A stretch of DNA of 64,000 bases, taken from positions 15,631-79,630 of the forward strand of contig JBAMMC010000033.1 of assembly GCA_039793985.1 (NCBI GenBank), written 5' to 3'. Positions 33,282-42,016 of the stretch are shown piece after piece; position 1 is the stretch's first letter; every line of letters begins with the position of its first letter. Made by a program: the position numbers and the translations under genes. The notes beneath the pieces were generated by a model. It worked only from the letters and a program-made list of their open reading frames with translations. It searched no databases and had not been told where the DNA came from. This stretch comes from ARK-14 sp002899805 (GTDB lineage: Archaea > Thermoproteota > Thermoprotei_A > Sulfolobales > Fervidicoccaceae).

Positions 33282-33803
33282 ATGTCAAAGAAGACCTTGA
33301 GGGATTTTTGGAAAGAGAGTGAAAAAACTGAGGAGGGTTTCGACAGTTGCTATGAACTGGAAGAGAAAATCAGCAAAATAGAGGAAAAGTTGGAGAAGAT
33401 CGAGAAAAGGTTGGAGAAGATCGAAGACTTACTGGAAAAGATGGGAGAAAGAGAAGGAGAAAAAGCTATAGGAATAAAGGAAATTGAGGATGCCATGAGG
33501 ATTCTGAAGGAAAGAGGATTCATAAGAGAGAGCGTTGATCTATCCAAAACAAGACGCAGGAAGGATATAGTGGAAAGGCTCAAGGGGCTTGGGGCAATAG
33601 AGATCAGGGGGAGCAGCGATACATATATAGTTCATCCGAGAAAATTCGAGGAATTCTTGAAAAATATTGAAGAGATGCGAGAAAGCGATCCTGTTGTAGT
33701 CGGGGATAAACTGGGGGAGATGAAGGATCTTTTTAATGAAATGGTTAGAGCTGGTCTTGTGTATTTCGATGTGAAGGAAAGAAAATGGAAAACGGTTGGT
33801 TAG
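33282..33803 (+). CDS. Coiled-coil plus winged-helix protein, unknown
   Basis: About 173 residues. Residues 25-58 are a short coiled coil with a repeated EKLEKIEKRLEKIEDLLEK pattern. From about 65 on there are two helix-rich modules (IKEIEDAMRILKERGFI; KDIVERLKGLGAIEIRGSSDTYIV) that look like winged-helix DNA-binding or adaptor units. I do not recognise a family. ATG 33282 lies after GGGGG; GTG 33264 overlapping the previous gene is possible. As last gene of the NTase-DUF447-CitG operon, it may regulate or scaffold that group. Confidence 0.65.
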   Translation: MSKKTLRDFWKESEKTEEGFDSCYELEEKISKIEEKLEKIEKRLEKIEDLLEKMGEREGEKAIGIKEIEDAMRILKERGFIRESVDLSKTRRRKDIVERLKGLGAIEIRGSSDTYIVHPRKFEEFLKNIEEMRESDPVVVGDKLGEMKDLFNEMVRAGLVYFDVKERKWKTVG

Positions 33804-34222
33804 AAAGGTTCAGGACTCATTTCCCTATATAGAAAAAGAGATATGCCCTTGAAACGGGGATCTTTCTTCAATTTCCAAAGAAGCTCTTCATCGTCTTCAT
33901 GAATTTCACAAATTTTCCACCTTTCGGCTATCTCTCCTAAGATCTTCAGCTTCCATTCCCTGACCTCAATTTCTTCATTCCTGAAAATGAAGCGACTGAC
34001 CAGCTTTGTATCCAATCCTTTCTCAGAAAGCTCCAATAGAACTTTCATCCTTTCCGCATTTCTCCTTCCTGTAAGAACAAACACCCTCCCTTTCTTAGCT
34101 CTGTCCTCTAGCAACTCGATGCCTTTGTTCTTCAAACCTCTCTTTCTTATAGACCCCAAAAAAGCCTCTTCTTCATCCAAAAGCACTCCATCTATATCGA
34201 ATACGAAGATGCAATAGCTCAT
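33800..34222 (-). CDS. HAD-superfamily hydrolase (small)
   Basis: About 140 residues. Motif I FDIDGVLLDEEEAF (nucleophile Asp within the first 12 residues) and motif II VLTGRR (about 48) mark a HAD phosphatase of the short, cap-less class; a DD pair in EIHEDDEELL provides the acidic motif. It recalls LNS2/Swiss-army HAD proteins. ATG 34222 overlaps the stop of the DUF429 gene (ATGA), and the longer frame to 34315 merely runs through that gene. The 3' end overlaps the convergent winged-helix gene by four bases. Substrate unknown. Confidence 0.78.
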   Translation of the reverse strand: MSYCIFVFDIDGVLLDEEEAFLGSIRKRGLKNKGIELLEDRAKKGRVFVLTGRRNAERMKVLLELSEKGLDTKLVSRFIFRNEEIEVREWKLKILGEIAERWKICEIHEDDEELLWKLKKDPRFKGISLFLYREMSPEPF

Positions 34223-34764
34223 GGCACCACCTCGGGGATTACGAAGATGTCTTCCCCATCTTCTGAGACCAACTCCGCTGCTTTCCCGAGTAACAACATC
34301 GAACCAACGAGGCAACAGGCAGCAGCATCCGCATCATCTCCCCTGAGATGAATTCCCAATATCTTTTCGACCATTTCTTCCGTATTAGAGAAACCAAGGA
34401 GTTTCGCCGCACTCCATGGATGCGTTTCAAAAACAATAGCATTTTTCAAGAGATTTTTGATTCTCATGGATAGCCTAGATCCAGTTTCAGCTAGTTTCTT
34501 CATTGGTTCCATGGAAATGGGGAGGACCTTGCATCCCAGGCTTAGTGCGAGCCTGTCTAAGTCTCGGAAACCTGATTCTTCATTCAAGGACAGAGGTGCA
34601 TCGATCGCTACCAATAGATAATCGTAATCTTCACTCTTTGAAAGAATGACTGATAGAATTGCTTCTTCCCCGTCGACTTTTACCAACTGAAGTTTCTTCT
34701 CATTCCAGCTATGAAGGCATATCGAAGAAGGTCTATTGAGAGAAAGGTCGATACCAAAGACCAT
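34219..34764 (-). CDS. DUF429 family protein (RNase H-like fold)
   Basis: About 181 residues. FGIDLSLNRPSSICL at the start, VAIDAPLS (about 60), FETHPWSAAKLLG and DDADAAACCLVG are the conserved acidic positions of DUF429, a predicted RNase H-fold nuclease family. ATG 34764 is chosen because it gives the MVFGIDLS start; the frame continues to 34818 across the serS stop. It lies 28 bases after serS and is coupled to the HAD gene, so the three may form one operon. Confidence 0.75.
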   Translation of the reverse strand: MVFGIDLSLNRPSSICLHSWNEKKLQLVKVDGEEAILSVILSKSEDYDYLLVAIDAPLSLNEESGFRDLDRLALSLGCKVLPISMEPMKKLAETGSRLSMRIKNLLKNAIVFETHPWSAAKLLGFSNTEEMVEKILGIHLRGDDADAAACCLVGSMLLLGKAAELVSEDGEDIFVIPEVVP

Positions 34765-34792
34765 AATTTTTTCTGTAACAAGATTAAGGTTT

Positions 34793-36172
34793 CTATTTTT
34801 CCCTAGGTCTGAGTTCATCTATGGGTGCCCTCTCGATGGGTTCAAGGTACTTTCTAAGGATCTTAGGGACTATCACCCTTCCATCGGGCTCCTGAAAGTT
34901 CTCCAAGATTGCTGTGATAGCTCTGGATGTAGGTATCCCTGTACCGTTCAATGTGTGCAGGTACTCTCTCTTTCCATCTGAGGCTCTCAGGTACGTCAAG
35001 TTAGCCCTGAAGGCCTGCCAATCAAGTACCTGACTGATGCTGGCGATCTCTCTATATTTGCCCTGAGCAGGATACCATACCTCTATATCGTATTTCTTGG
35101 CAGCAGGTAAACCAAGCTCACCGCTTACAACATTAACTACTCTATATGGCAGCTCCAGCCCCTTCAATATTCCTTCCGTATTGTCAACCATTTCGTCCAA
35201 GTATTTCCAGCTGTCGCTTGGGTGAGCAAAAACAAATTGTTCTATCTTATGGAACTGGTGAACTCTGAATATGCCTTTTATATCTCTGTTGCCAGCTCCG
35301 GCCTCCTTTCTGAAACAAGGGCTCCATCCAACTAGCTTCAATGGCAAATCCTGCTCTCTCAAGGGATTTTCATAAGCAAGAGCCATCAATGGGTGCTCAG
35401 CAGTGCCTATTAGATTCAGATCCTCCCCCTCTATCTTATATATCATATCTTTGAATGAGGAATAGTCTATGGCTCCCTCAAGGACCTCTGTCCTCAACAT
35501 ATAAGGAGGGATTACGGGAGTATACCCTTTTTTCGTCAACAAATCGAGGGCATACATGCTGATTGCGAAGTCGAGCCAAACAATGTCTCCTATCAAATAG
35601 TAGAATCTTGACCCTGCTACCTTGGCTGCCTGGAGAGTATCCCCCATCTTGAGAACCTTCTCTAGAATATCCGCATGTCCTATGAGCTCCTTACCTTCGA
35701 TTAACTCATAGTCAACGTTGAACCCCCACTTTCTAGTCTGGTTGAAGAAATCATCGAGTTTTTCTCTGAGCACTTTCGGTTTTCCCCAGAACCTCACAGG
35801 AACATTTTCTTCATCTGAAAATCCTATAGGAACATCGTCTGCCAATATATTGGGAAGCTTCTTCATAGCATCTCTCCATTTCATTTCCGCTTGTGACACT
35901 TCGTTTTCCTTAGCAATGAGGATATCTTCAAGCTCCTTAGCTTTCCTCAGGAGCTCTTTCTTCTCTTCATCGCTCTTTGCCTTTGATATGCTCCTGCTCA
36001 GTTGGTTGTGATCTCTCCTGAGCTGCTCCACTTCCTTCACGAGATCTCTATATCTTTTGTCTATTTCAATGGCTTCATTCACAATTGAAGCGTCTAGTCC
36101 CCTCTTCTTAACCATTTCAATATATTTATCAGGAAAGCTCCTTATCATCTCAATAACTGTCCATTTTGGCAT
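34793..36172 (-). CDS. serS: Seryl-tRNA synthetase
   Basis: Class II synthetase that charges tRNA-Ser. The long N-terminal coiled-coil arm (about 30-105) binds the long variable arm of tRNA-Ser. Motif 2 is FRKEAGAGNRD and IFRVHQFHKIEQF, motif 3 NGTGIPTSRAITAILENFQ. It is the common bacterial/archaeal type, not the rare methanogen form. ATG 36172 has a GAGGGG Shine-Dalgarno seven bases upstream; TTG 36229 would add 19 non-conserved residues. A box TATTAAATAAC (about 36252-36262) may be the promoter. It lies downstream of tRNA-Thr. Confidence 0.95.
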   Translation of the reverse strand: MPKWTVIEMIRSFPDKYIEMVKKRGLDASIVNEAIEIDKRYRDLVKEVEQLRRDHNQLSRSISKAKSDEEKKELLRKAKELEDILIAKENEVSQAEMKWRDAMKKLPNILADDVPIGFSDEENVPVRFWGKPKVLREKLDDFFNQTRKWGFNVDYELIEGKELIGHADILEKVLKMGDTLQAAKVAGSRFYYLIGDIVWLDFAISMYALDLLTKKGYTPVIPPYMLRTEVLEGAIDYSSFKDMIYKIEGEDLNLIGTAEHPLMALAYENPLREQDLPLKLVGWSPCFRKEAGAGNRDIKGIFRVHQFHKIEQFVFAHPSDSWKYLDEMVDNTEGILKGLELPYRVVNVVSGELGLPAAKKYDIEVWYPAQGKYREIASISQVLDWQAFRANLTYLRASDGKREYLHTLNGTGIPTSRAITAILENFQEPDGRVIVPKILRKYLEPIERAPIDELRPREK

Positions 36173-36276
36173 AATATTCCCCTCTATTTTGGAAACATAT
36201 AACCATCTTTTTCCTTTGGTTAAGAACAAAATTAATGGATTGCGCAGTTATTTAATAGTTTTCTGACGACTAGACG

Positions 36277-36317
36277 AGAGATCCGTAAACTACCCCACTA
36301 TCACGGATGGGGTCTCT
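36277..36317. repeat. Nested hairpin with AACTACCCC core, possible repeat relic B
   Basis: AGAG-ATCCGT (36277-36286) pairs with ACGGAT (36303-36308) and TCTCT (36313-36317) around AACTACCCC. The AACTACCCC block is shared with the elements at 13412 and 50031; the remainder is not clearly homologous. It lies between tRNA-Thr and serS and could equally be a terminator-like or processing hairpin of the tRNA transcript. Confidence 0.35.
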
Positions 36318-36337
36318 GGTGTTTGAAAATGAAAGCA

Positions 36338-36413
<76 letters not shown>

Positions 36414-36528
36414 ATCTTCGCATTAGGATTAGAGTGCCTCCTAATTACCTTTTCGCTCTCTCCATAGTTTTAAAAAAGTGAAATAAATAAAATTCTCGAC
36501 GCATATAGAGAAGGTTAAGGTGTCGATA

Positions 36529-37323
36529 ATGACGAAAATCTACGGAATTGAAGGTTTAAGGGTTCTAGTTACAGCATCTACAAGGGGTATTGGCTTCGGA
36601 ATAGCGAAGGTTTTGCTGGAAAATGGAGCCAAGGTTATGATCAATGGAAGGAGTAAAGAGGGAGTTTTGAAATCGCTCGAGAGGCTTCGCGCATTGGGTG
36701 AGGGAAGAAGTTACGGAATAGCAGCTGATATTGCCGTGAAAGAAGATGCTGTCAGACTGGTCAGAGAAGCAGCGAGCACCCTTGGAGGATTAGATTCTCT
36801 GGTATATGTCACGGGGCCTCCAAAGCCTGGCTATTTCTCAGAACTGAATTACAATGATTGGGAAGATGGAATAAGGCTACTTGTGAGCTCAGCAATAACG
36901 CTGGCCAAGGAATCGATAGCGTTCTTGAAGGAATCCAGCAACCCTTCAATGGTTTTTTTGACCAGCATAGCAGTTAAGGAACCGATACCAAATATCGCCC
37001 TTTCCAACGTGCTTAGAATATCCGTACATGGATTGGTCAAGACTCTATCCAGAGAGCTTGCTCCAATGGGTATAAGAGTGAATGCCGTTCTTCCAGGACA
37101 CATAGAGACTGAGAGATCTGTCCAGCTAGCTGCTGACAAAGCAAGCAGGGAGAAGAGAAGCGTAGAAGAAGTACTGAGGGAGATGGCTTCAGATATTCCA
37201 ATGAAGCGTTTGGGAAAACCGGAAGAAGTGGGATATGCCGTTGCTTTTCTGGTAAGTCCACTAGCATCATATATAACTGGAGCGTTCTTGCCTGTAGATG
37301 GGGGGATCCTCAGATCTGTATAG
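36529..37323 (+). CDS. Short-chain dehydrogenase/reductase family protein, atypical active site
   Basis: About 264 residues with a Rossmann fold. The cofactor motif TASTRGIGFGIA is near residue 15 and NGRS follows strand 2, suggesting NADP(H). The C-terminal GAFLPVDGG is intact. In the usual YxxxK position the sequence is IALSNVLRISVHGLVK, so the catalytic Tyr and Lys are Ser and Arg. The same LSNxxR pattern is known to me from a subfamily of SDR proteins annotated as FabG/BacC-like, so it is a lineage feature rather than recent decay. Its chemistry is uncertain. ATG 36529 has AAGGTG six bases upstream. Confidence 0.85.
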   Translation: MTKIYGIEGLRVLVTASTRGIGFGIAKVLLENGAKVMINGRSKEGVLKSLERLRALGEGRSYGIAADIAVKEDAVRLVREAASTLGGLDSLVYVTGPPKPGYFSELNYNDWEDGIRLLVSSAITLAKESIAFLKESSNPSMVFLTSIAVKEPIPNIALSNVLRISVHGLVKTLSRELAPMGIRVNAVLPGHIETERSVQLAADKASREKRSVEEVLREMASDIPMKRLGKPEEVGYAVAFLVSPLASYITGAFLPVDGGILRSV

Positions 37324-37412
37324 AAATAACTGCCAGTGAAAAGTATTATAGGATAGGAAGTTGAAAAGTGGAAAAGAAGTACTGTAGATATTGAAAAAGC
37401 CTGGTGCTATTG

Positions 37413-38078
37413 ATGAATATGTATAGAGGGTTTGGTCTATCTCTTCTCCTAGCTTCAGTCATTATAGCAACCTTCTCCTATTTCGTGATTGGATTGGTGG
37501 CACTGGCAGCTGCTTTCGTAGGTCTCTCAATCGTTGGAGCATCTATGTTTTTGACTCCAGAGAATGGAGAAACTTCCGAGGGAGAAAGATTCATTCTCCT
37601 TTCTTGGCTGGAAACTGTCTCTTCTATAATGGAAGCATTGAGGATAGGCTCTTTTAATATGTTTTTGGAGCAAGGAGACTCGGTTTTTGTTATTGTATCT
37701 GGAAAAGAGATCGGTGATACCCTGCCTAATATCACCTCCGGTGGTATAGCTTGGGTTGGGGGGTCTCCCGCATTAGTGCTTAAATCACCTATTAGAAGGG
37801 ATATGCTTGAGGCGGGAAATGTCTGTTCTTCAGCTGATGCTATGCTAGTCGAAAAATACAACTTGGCTGACAGAATAGAATGCTACGAATTGGGAGATAC
37901 TGTTTCAGCAAAAATCTACGGATCCCTTGTAAGGGATCCTAGAAGGGCTTTTTCGGCATTTGGGGGCACGTATGGAATGATCCTCGGCTCTATAGCTGCC
38001 TTCCTGAAAGGGAAATCAAGGGTAGAATACGTGGAGGAGGGCGGAGATTATATACTAATCAAGGTGAAGTCCTCTTGA
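37413..38078 (+). CDS. Membrane protein of the MoxR/DUF58 operon, unknown
   Basis: About 221 residues. Two closely spaced membrane helices at the N-terminus (about 7-48, LLLASVIIATFSYFVIG and LAAAFVGLSIVGASMF) precede a soluble alpha/beta domain with no recognised motif. ATG 37413 has GGTG six bases upstream. Its stop overlaps the TTG start of the next gene, marking the first cistron of a nine-gene chain to 44811. Confidence 0.65.
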   Translation: MNMYRGFGLSLLLASVIIATFSYFVIGLVALAAAFVGLSIVGASMFLTPENGETSEGERFILLSWLETVSSIMEALRIGSFNMFLEQGDSVFVIVSGKEIGDTLPNITSGGIAWVGGSPALVLKSPIRRDMLEAGNVCSSADAMLVEKYNLADRIECYELGDTVSAKIYGSLVRDPRRAFSAFGGTYGMILGSIAAFLKGKSRVEYVEEGGDYILIKVKSS

Positions 38079-38317
38079 TAGGGAGAGATTACATCTTCAA
38101 TACTCTTCTCTCTCTTTTCATAGCTATTTCATGCTTCTTTCTGGCATATGTAGGGGAGAGCAGAATCGATGCGTACATGTCTGTATTTGTGCTCGATTAT
38201 ATGGTTCTCAAGGCTGTAATCAGACCAAGAAGGATCGGAAGAGACTGGCTCATGATAGTTCTGCTACTGATTTTCTCATTTACTGTTGCCTTCAGAATCG
38301 CTGAGGTGATTGGTTGA
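38075..38317 (+). CDS. Small three-helix membrane protein of the MoxR/DUF58 operon
   Basis: 80 residues with three hydrophobic helices (about 6-24, 31-48 and 58-75) and short charged loops. No family is recognised. TTG 38075 overlaps the upstream stop (TTGA), and its own stop overlaps the next TTG start in the same way, so it is translated as part of the operon. Confidence 0.6.
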   Translation: MIGRDYIFNTLLSLFIAISCFFLAYVGESRIDAYMSVFVLDYMVLKAVIRPRRIGRDWLMIVLLLIFSFTVAFRIAEVIG

Positions 38318-40092
38318 AGAGCTTTTGGATAGTATTCATGCTTTCATTGATTTTCGTTGGATTAACAGCAGAGGGTATAACCTATCCGAGGCAAGTCGAC
38401 CCTTCAAAGGTAAAGGAAGAGTGGGACCCATTGCTTCTCATTCCACTCTTTTCGTCTTTTTCTAATTCAGTTTATACTGGAAATTATGCAGCAGCTCAGG
38501 AAAATATTACCAATATTCTCATTTCTTATCTTCCCGAGTCATACAGGAATGTTTTAGAGAGAGGGGCAAGTTTGATGCAGCAACTTCTGGGGCAACTCAA
38601 TCAAACGGAAGCTTTGATCAACCAAACGGAGATTTCGATCAATCAGTCCATGTTCCCAGAAGCTAGAAAAGCGATTTCTGAAGCGAGAGTACAGCTCAGT
38701 TATGCTAACATTACATATGTTTCACTGCTAGATGCTATATCAGTCCTTCCTCTAGGAGCGAATAGGCTTTCCCAGTCGCTCTCTGGAATTGCTGAGAAGA
38801 TCCAATTACTGAGCTTAACTTTGAACGAACTCGAAAAGATTGCGAATAGTGAGCCTTTCATCGAGACAACAATTTCGATAACAGCTGAACCTTTGGTTGT
38901 TCGGTGGGGACACTACTTAGAGATAAAAGGTAGATTGTCTGCGAGTGGTGGCGATCCCCTACCAGGAAGAACGGTTGAAGTTCATGTTGGAGATTTGATT
39001 ATCAGTACTGTTACGGGGGAAGGAGGATATTACGATATTGCATATAACATAACATCGTATTCTCCACAGCTAGCGGTATATGCTGAATATATACCAGTTG
39101 GCGATGACGTCTTTACATACAGGTACTCGAAGAGTGATATATTAAATGTAAGCGTCATATATGTCACTCCGAAGATTTCAGTCAATTTGAACGGAACAAG
39201 CTATTTGCCGGGAGAGACCATAATGCTAAAAATAACTTCTTACATTCAAACTGAGGTTCCCTTCTCTGTAATCTCGGCAATTGGTAACTATACGGGAACT
39301 CTCTATAATGAGACCGAAGTGAATTTGAAGGTTCCCTCTTATATTGAGGATGGAGTGTACACCATCAATGTGATAACTCCTCCAGTGGGAGATATCGCTC
39401 CATTTGTCTGGAGTACCAATTTGACTGTGCATAGGCTTAATCTTTCGTTATCTTTTGTTCTGCCACAGAGGTTGATTTCAGGGAAGACTTATGTCATGAA
39501 TGTGGAAACTCCGGTTCCATGCAATTTGTCGGTTTCTTCCAGCGCTGGAGAAGCCAAAGTTGAGGGGTCCACCATAATTCTCCAAGTACCTCTACTTTAT
39601 TTTGGAAAGTCAATGAATGTAATAATCCTCGCGGTACCAGCTGATCCTTCGTATTCTCCAGTAATAATAACTTCATCTGCTGAAGTTATCAACCCCATTC
39701 CTATCGCTGTTTCTATAACCTTGGGAGCAGTGGCGCTCTTGTACATCGCAAAGAAGCTCCTAGCCGTCTCAAAAGAGATAGCAGCTCCAAAATTGCCTTC
39801 AATACCTCTGAGAACAGAAGAGGAAGAAAGTAGTGTGATGCAGGGAATTTATTCTCAGATCCGCAAGCTATATGGAATAAATATGGAGCCCTGGATGACC
39901 TACAGAGAGTACTTGAACAAATTAACGGAGAGGGCAGAGGAAGAAATAGTGTATCTTTTGAAAGATATACTATACAAGCTAGAGAGATTTCTGTACGGAG
40001 GAAGAGAATACTCTTCATTGCTCAGAGTTGCTGAGGAGAGGGCGCGTCTCTTATATAGAAAACTTAAGTCAATGATAGGTGGCAAAAAATGA
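38314..40092 (+). CDS. Large extracytoplasmic protein with Ig-like domains and C-terminal DUF4129-like tail
   Basis: 592 residues. A signal peptide (about 1-20) is followed by an Asn/Gln-rich helical region (about 50-180) and several Ig-like beta domains. One, at about 190-265, carries the GDPLPGRTVEVHVGD...TGEGGYYDIAYNI repeat pattern of bacterial Ig/carboxypeptidase-regulatory folds. A membrane helix (about 470-490) comes next, and then a cytoplasmic tail with WMTYREYLNKL and a helical bundle resembling DUF4129. In bacteria DUF4129 is joined to transglutaminase in MoxR-DUF58 clusters; no transglutaminase domain is seen here. TTG 38314 follows GGTGATTGG. Confidence 0.7.
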   Translation: MKSFWIVFMLSLIFVGLTAEGITYPRQVDPSKVKEEWDPLLLIPLFSSFSNSVYTGNYAAAQENITNILISYLPESYRNVLERGASLMQQLLGQLNQTEALINQTEISINQSMFPEARKAISEARVQLSYANITYVSLLDAISVLPLGANRLSQSLSGIAEKIQLLSLTLNELEKIANSEPFIETTISITAEPLVVRWGHYLEIKGRLSASGGDPLPGRTVEVHVGDLIISTVTGEGGYYDIAYNITSYSPQLAVYAEYIPVGDDVFTYRYSKSDILNVSVIYVTPKISVNLNGTSYLPGETIMLKITSYIQTEVPFSVISAIGNYTGTLYNETEVNLKVPSYIEDGVYTINVITPPVGDIAPFVWSTNLTVHRLNLSLSFVLPQRLISGKTYVMNVETPVPCNLSVSSSAGEAKVEGSTIILQVPLLYFGKSMNVIILAVPADPSYSPVIITSSAEVINPIPIAVSITLGAVALLYIAKKLLAVSKEIAAPKLPSIPLRTEEEESSVMQGIYSQIRKLYGINMEPWMTYREYLNKLTERAEEEIVYLLKDILYKLERFLYGGREYSSLLRVAEERARLLYRKLKSMIGGKK

Positions 40093-41063
40093 AACAATAT
40101 TTGGTTTTTGGGCTGATTTTCGCTATTGCTGTCGTGCTGCTCATCGTAGCTGAGGTACCATCGAAAGATGATTTCTCTCCAGACAACCCGCTCTTCAATG
40201 GTCTTTCCCAAGCATCCAAAATAGCTGATATACAGACGGTTACCATAGGCTCTCTCGGTTCTCTACCACCGAATTCTACACTGTTCATAATTGGACCAGA
40301 CAAAGCATTCACGGAAAATCAGGCAGATGAAATCAGAGGTTTCCTTGAAAGAGGAGGAAGTGTGGTAGTTATGGATGACTTTGGAACTGCGAATTCGCTC
40401 CTCATGATGCTCGGAGTGGATACAAGGCTAAATGGAAGCTTACTAATGGATCCCCTCTATATGTACAGAATCCCTGCTCTACCTTTGGTCAGATTCAATT
40501 TGAAAGGCGAAGAAATGAACGTTTATTTCAATTATGCCACAGTACTGGAAGGTACTGACAATGGAAAGTGTATCGCCTACAGCTCCCCTTTTAGCTTTCT
40601 TGATTTGAATGGCAATGGAAAAAAAGATCCTGAAGAGCCGTATGGACCCTTCTGTGTAGCTGAGTCTTTAAAAAACTTCCAAGGGAGGCTCATCGTGATT
40701 TCTGATTCAAGCGTATTCATAAATTCTATGTTGGATAAGGGAGACAATGAGAAGCTCTTGGATGCATTGGTGGGCAACGGAAGAGCCTTTCTTCTTACTG
40801 GGCTTTGGAATCAGAGCGAATATACTATAATAAGGTCTTCCATTTCAGGAGGATTTTCAGCATTGATGAATACCTGGCTGCTCTATCCTTTCGCTCTCGC
40901 CCTGTTGTTTGTTGGCATGGAGGTGGGGAGCATTTTATATATACATCTACAGATGAAGAGTAGGAAAGGATATTCCCAAGAAGATATCGAAGCGATACTC
41001 AGGAGACATCCTGAGTGGAAAAGAGAGGAAATCGAGGAGCTTTTGGAGGAGATGAAAAAGTGA
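40089..41063 (+). CDS. DUF4350-like membrane protein
   Basis: 324 residues. An N-terminal membrane helix (about 4-20) is followed by an extracytoplasmic alpha/beta domain with TLFIIGPDKAFTENQADEIRGFLERGGSVVVMDDFG (key parts: IIGPD, FLERGGSVVVMDD), the pattern of DUF4350/GATase-like domains in these operons. A second helix (about 270-295) and a charged cytoplasmic tail close it. ATG overlaps the upstream stop (ATGA), and a GGTGG Shine-Dalgarno is present. DUF4350 proteins are regular neighbours of MoxR and DUF58. Confidence 0.72.
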   Translation: MKQYLVFGLIFAIAVVLLIVAEVPSKDDFSPDNPLFNGLSQASKIADIQTVTIGSLGSLPPNSTLFIIGPDKAFTENQADEIRGFLERGGSVVVMDDFGTANSLLMMLGVDTRLNGSLLMDPLYMYRIPALPLVRFNLKGEEMNVYFNYATVLEGTDNGKCIAYSSPFSFLDLNGNGKKDPEEPYGPFCVAESLKNFQGRLIVISDSSVFINSMLDKGDNEKLLDALVGNGRAFLLTGLWNQSEYTIIRSSISGGFSALMNTWLLYPFALALLFVGMEVGSILYIHLQMKSRKGYSQEDIEAILRRHPEWKREEIEELLEEMKK

Positions 41064-42016
41064 CGTCTCGAGATCTCAGAGAGAGATTGAAGAGTGTAAT
41101 GGAAGAAATTGGGAAATATATAGTTGGACAGGAGGATCTATTCAGATTGCTTGCCGTTTCCCTTCTCAGTGGAGGGCATCTACTCCTTAGGGGACCACCT
41201 GGAACTGCGAAGACTCTGACTTCCAGGCTTCTAGCAATGTCTATAGGAGGAACATTCAAGAGGATCCAGATGACTTCGGACATGCTTCCAAGTGACCTCA
41301 TTGGTTCGATTTTCTATGACCTGGGAAGGTGGGAATGGTCCTTTAGGGAGGGTCCCCTGTTCGCGAACGTCGTGCTCATAGACGAGCTAAACAGAGCTTC
41401 GCCGAGGACACAAGCAGCTCTCCTCGAGGCAATGCAGGAGGGGAAAGTCAGTGTAGAGGGACAGACAAGAGAGCTGCCGAAGCCTCTGCTGGTCGTCGCC
41501 ACTGAGATAGCATATTTGGAGGAACCCGGTACTTTTCCCCTGACCTTCACCGTAACCGATAGATTTGCTTTTTCATATATGATGAGATACCCAGATATTT
41601 CAGCAGAGGAGACGATACTCGAAAGAGTAGACTTGATAGATAATGCGATATATGGAAGAGGAATAGAGCCAGTGCTTTCCCCCGAGGAAGTCAGTATTTT
41701 GCAGGGTGAAGTGAGGAAGATTTTTGTTAGTGATAAGGTGAGGCATTACATAGCTTCGTTACTCTCCTACTTCAGAGGGAGCAAAGATCTTCTCGCCCCG
41801 CCGAGCACAAGGGCTTCCATATGGATGCTCAAAGGATCCAGGGCCCTCGCATATATGGAGGGAATGGAGTTCGTCCTGCCAGATCACGTGAAAGCAATAG
41901 CTCCATATGTACTTAGGCACAGGATCTTTTTGAAGCCAGAGGTTTCCCTCAGTGGAAAAAAGCAGGAGGACGTCATTGAGGAAGCGTTGAAAAAAGTAGA
42001 GGTGCCGAAGGTTTGA
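41060..42016 (+). CDS. MoxR-family AAA+ ATPase
   Basis: About 318 residues. Walker A LRGPPGTAKT (about 45-54), Walker B VVLIDELNRASPRTQAALLEAM (key: LIDELNR), sensor 1 VVATEI and arginine-finger TDRFAF are all present, as in MoxR/RavA. In the MoxR core the sensor-1 motif is usually ATQNP; here it is ATEIAYLEEPG. MoxR ATPases act as chaperones that activate VWA-domain partners; the DUF58 protein is encoded next. GTG 41060 overlaps the previous stop (GTGA) and follows GGAGGAG, so the longer frame from 41015 is not used. Confidence 0.92.
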   Translation: MTSRDLRERLKSVMEEIGKYIVGQEDLFRLLAVSLLSGGHLLLRGPPGTAKTLTSRLLAMSIGGTFKRIQMTSDMLPSDLIGSIFYDLGRWEWSFREGPLFANVVLIDELNRASPRTQAALLEAMQEGKVSVEGQTRELPKPLLVVATEIAYLEEPGTFPLTFTVTDRFAFSYMMRYPDISAEETILERVDLIDNAIYGRGIEPVLSPEEVSILQGEVRKIFVSDKVRHYIASLLSYFRGSKDLLAPPSTRASIWMLKGSRALAYMEGMEFVLPDHVKAIAPYVLRHRIFLKPEVSLSGKKQEDVIEEALKKVEVPKV

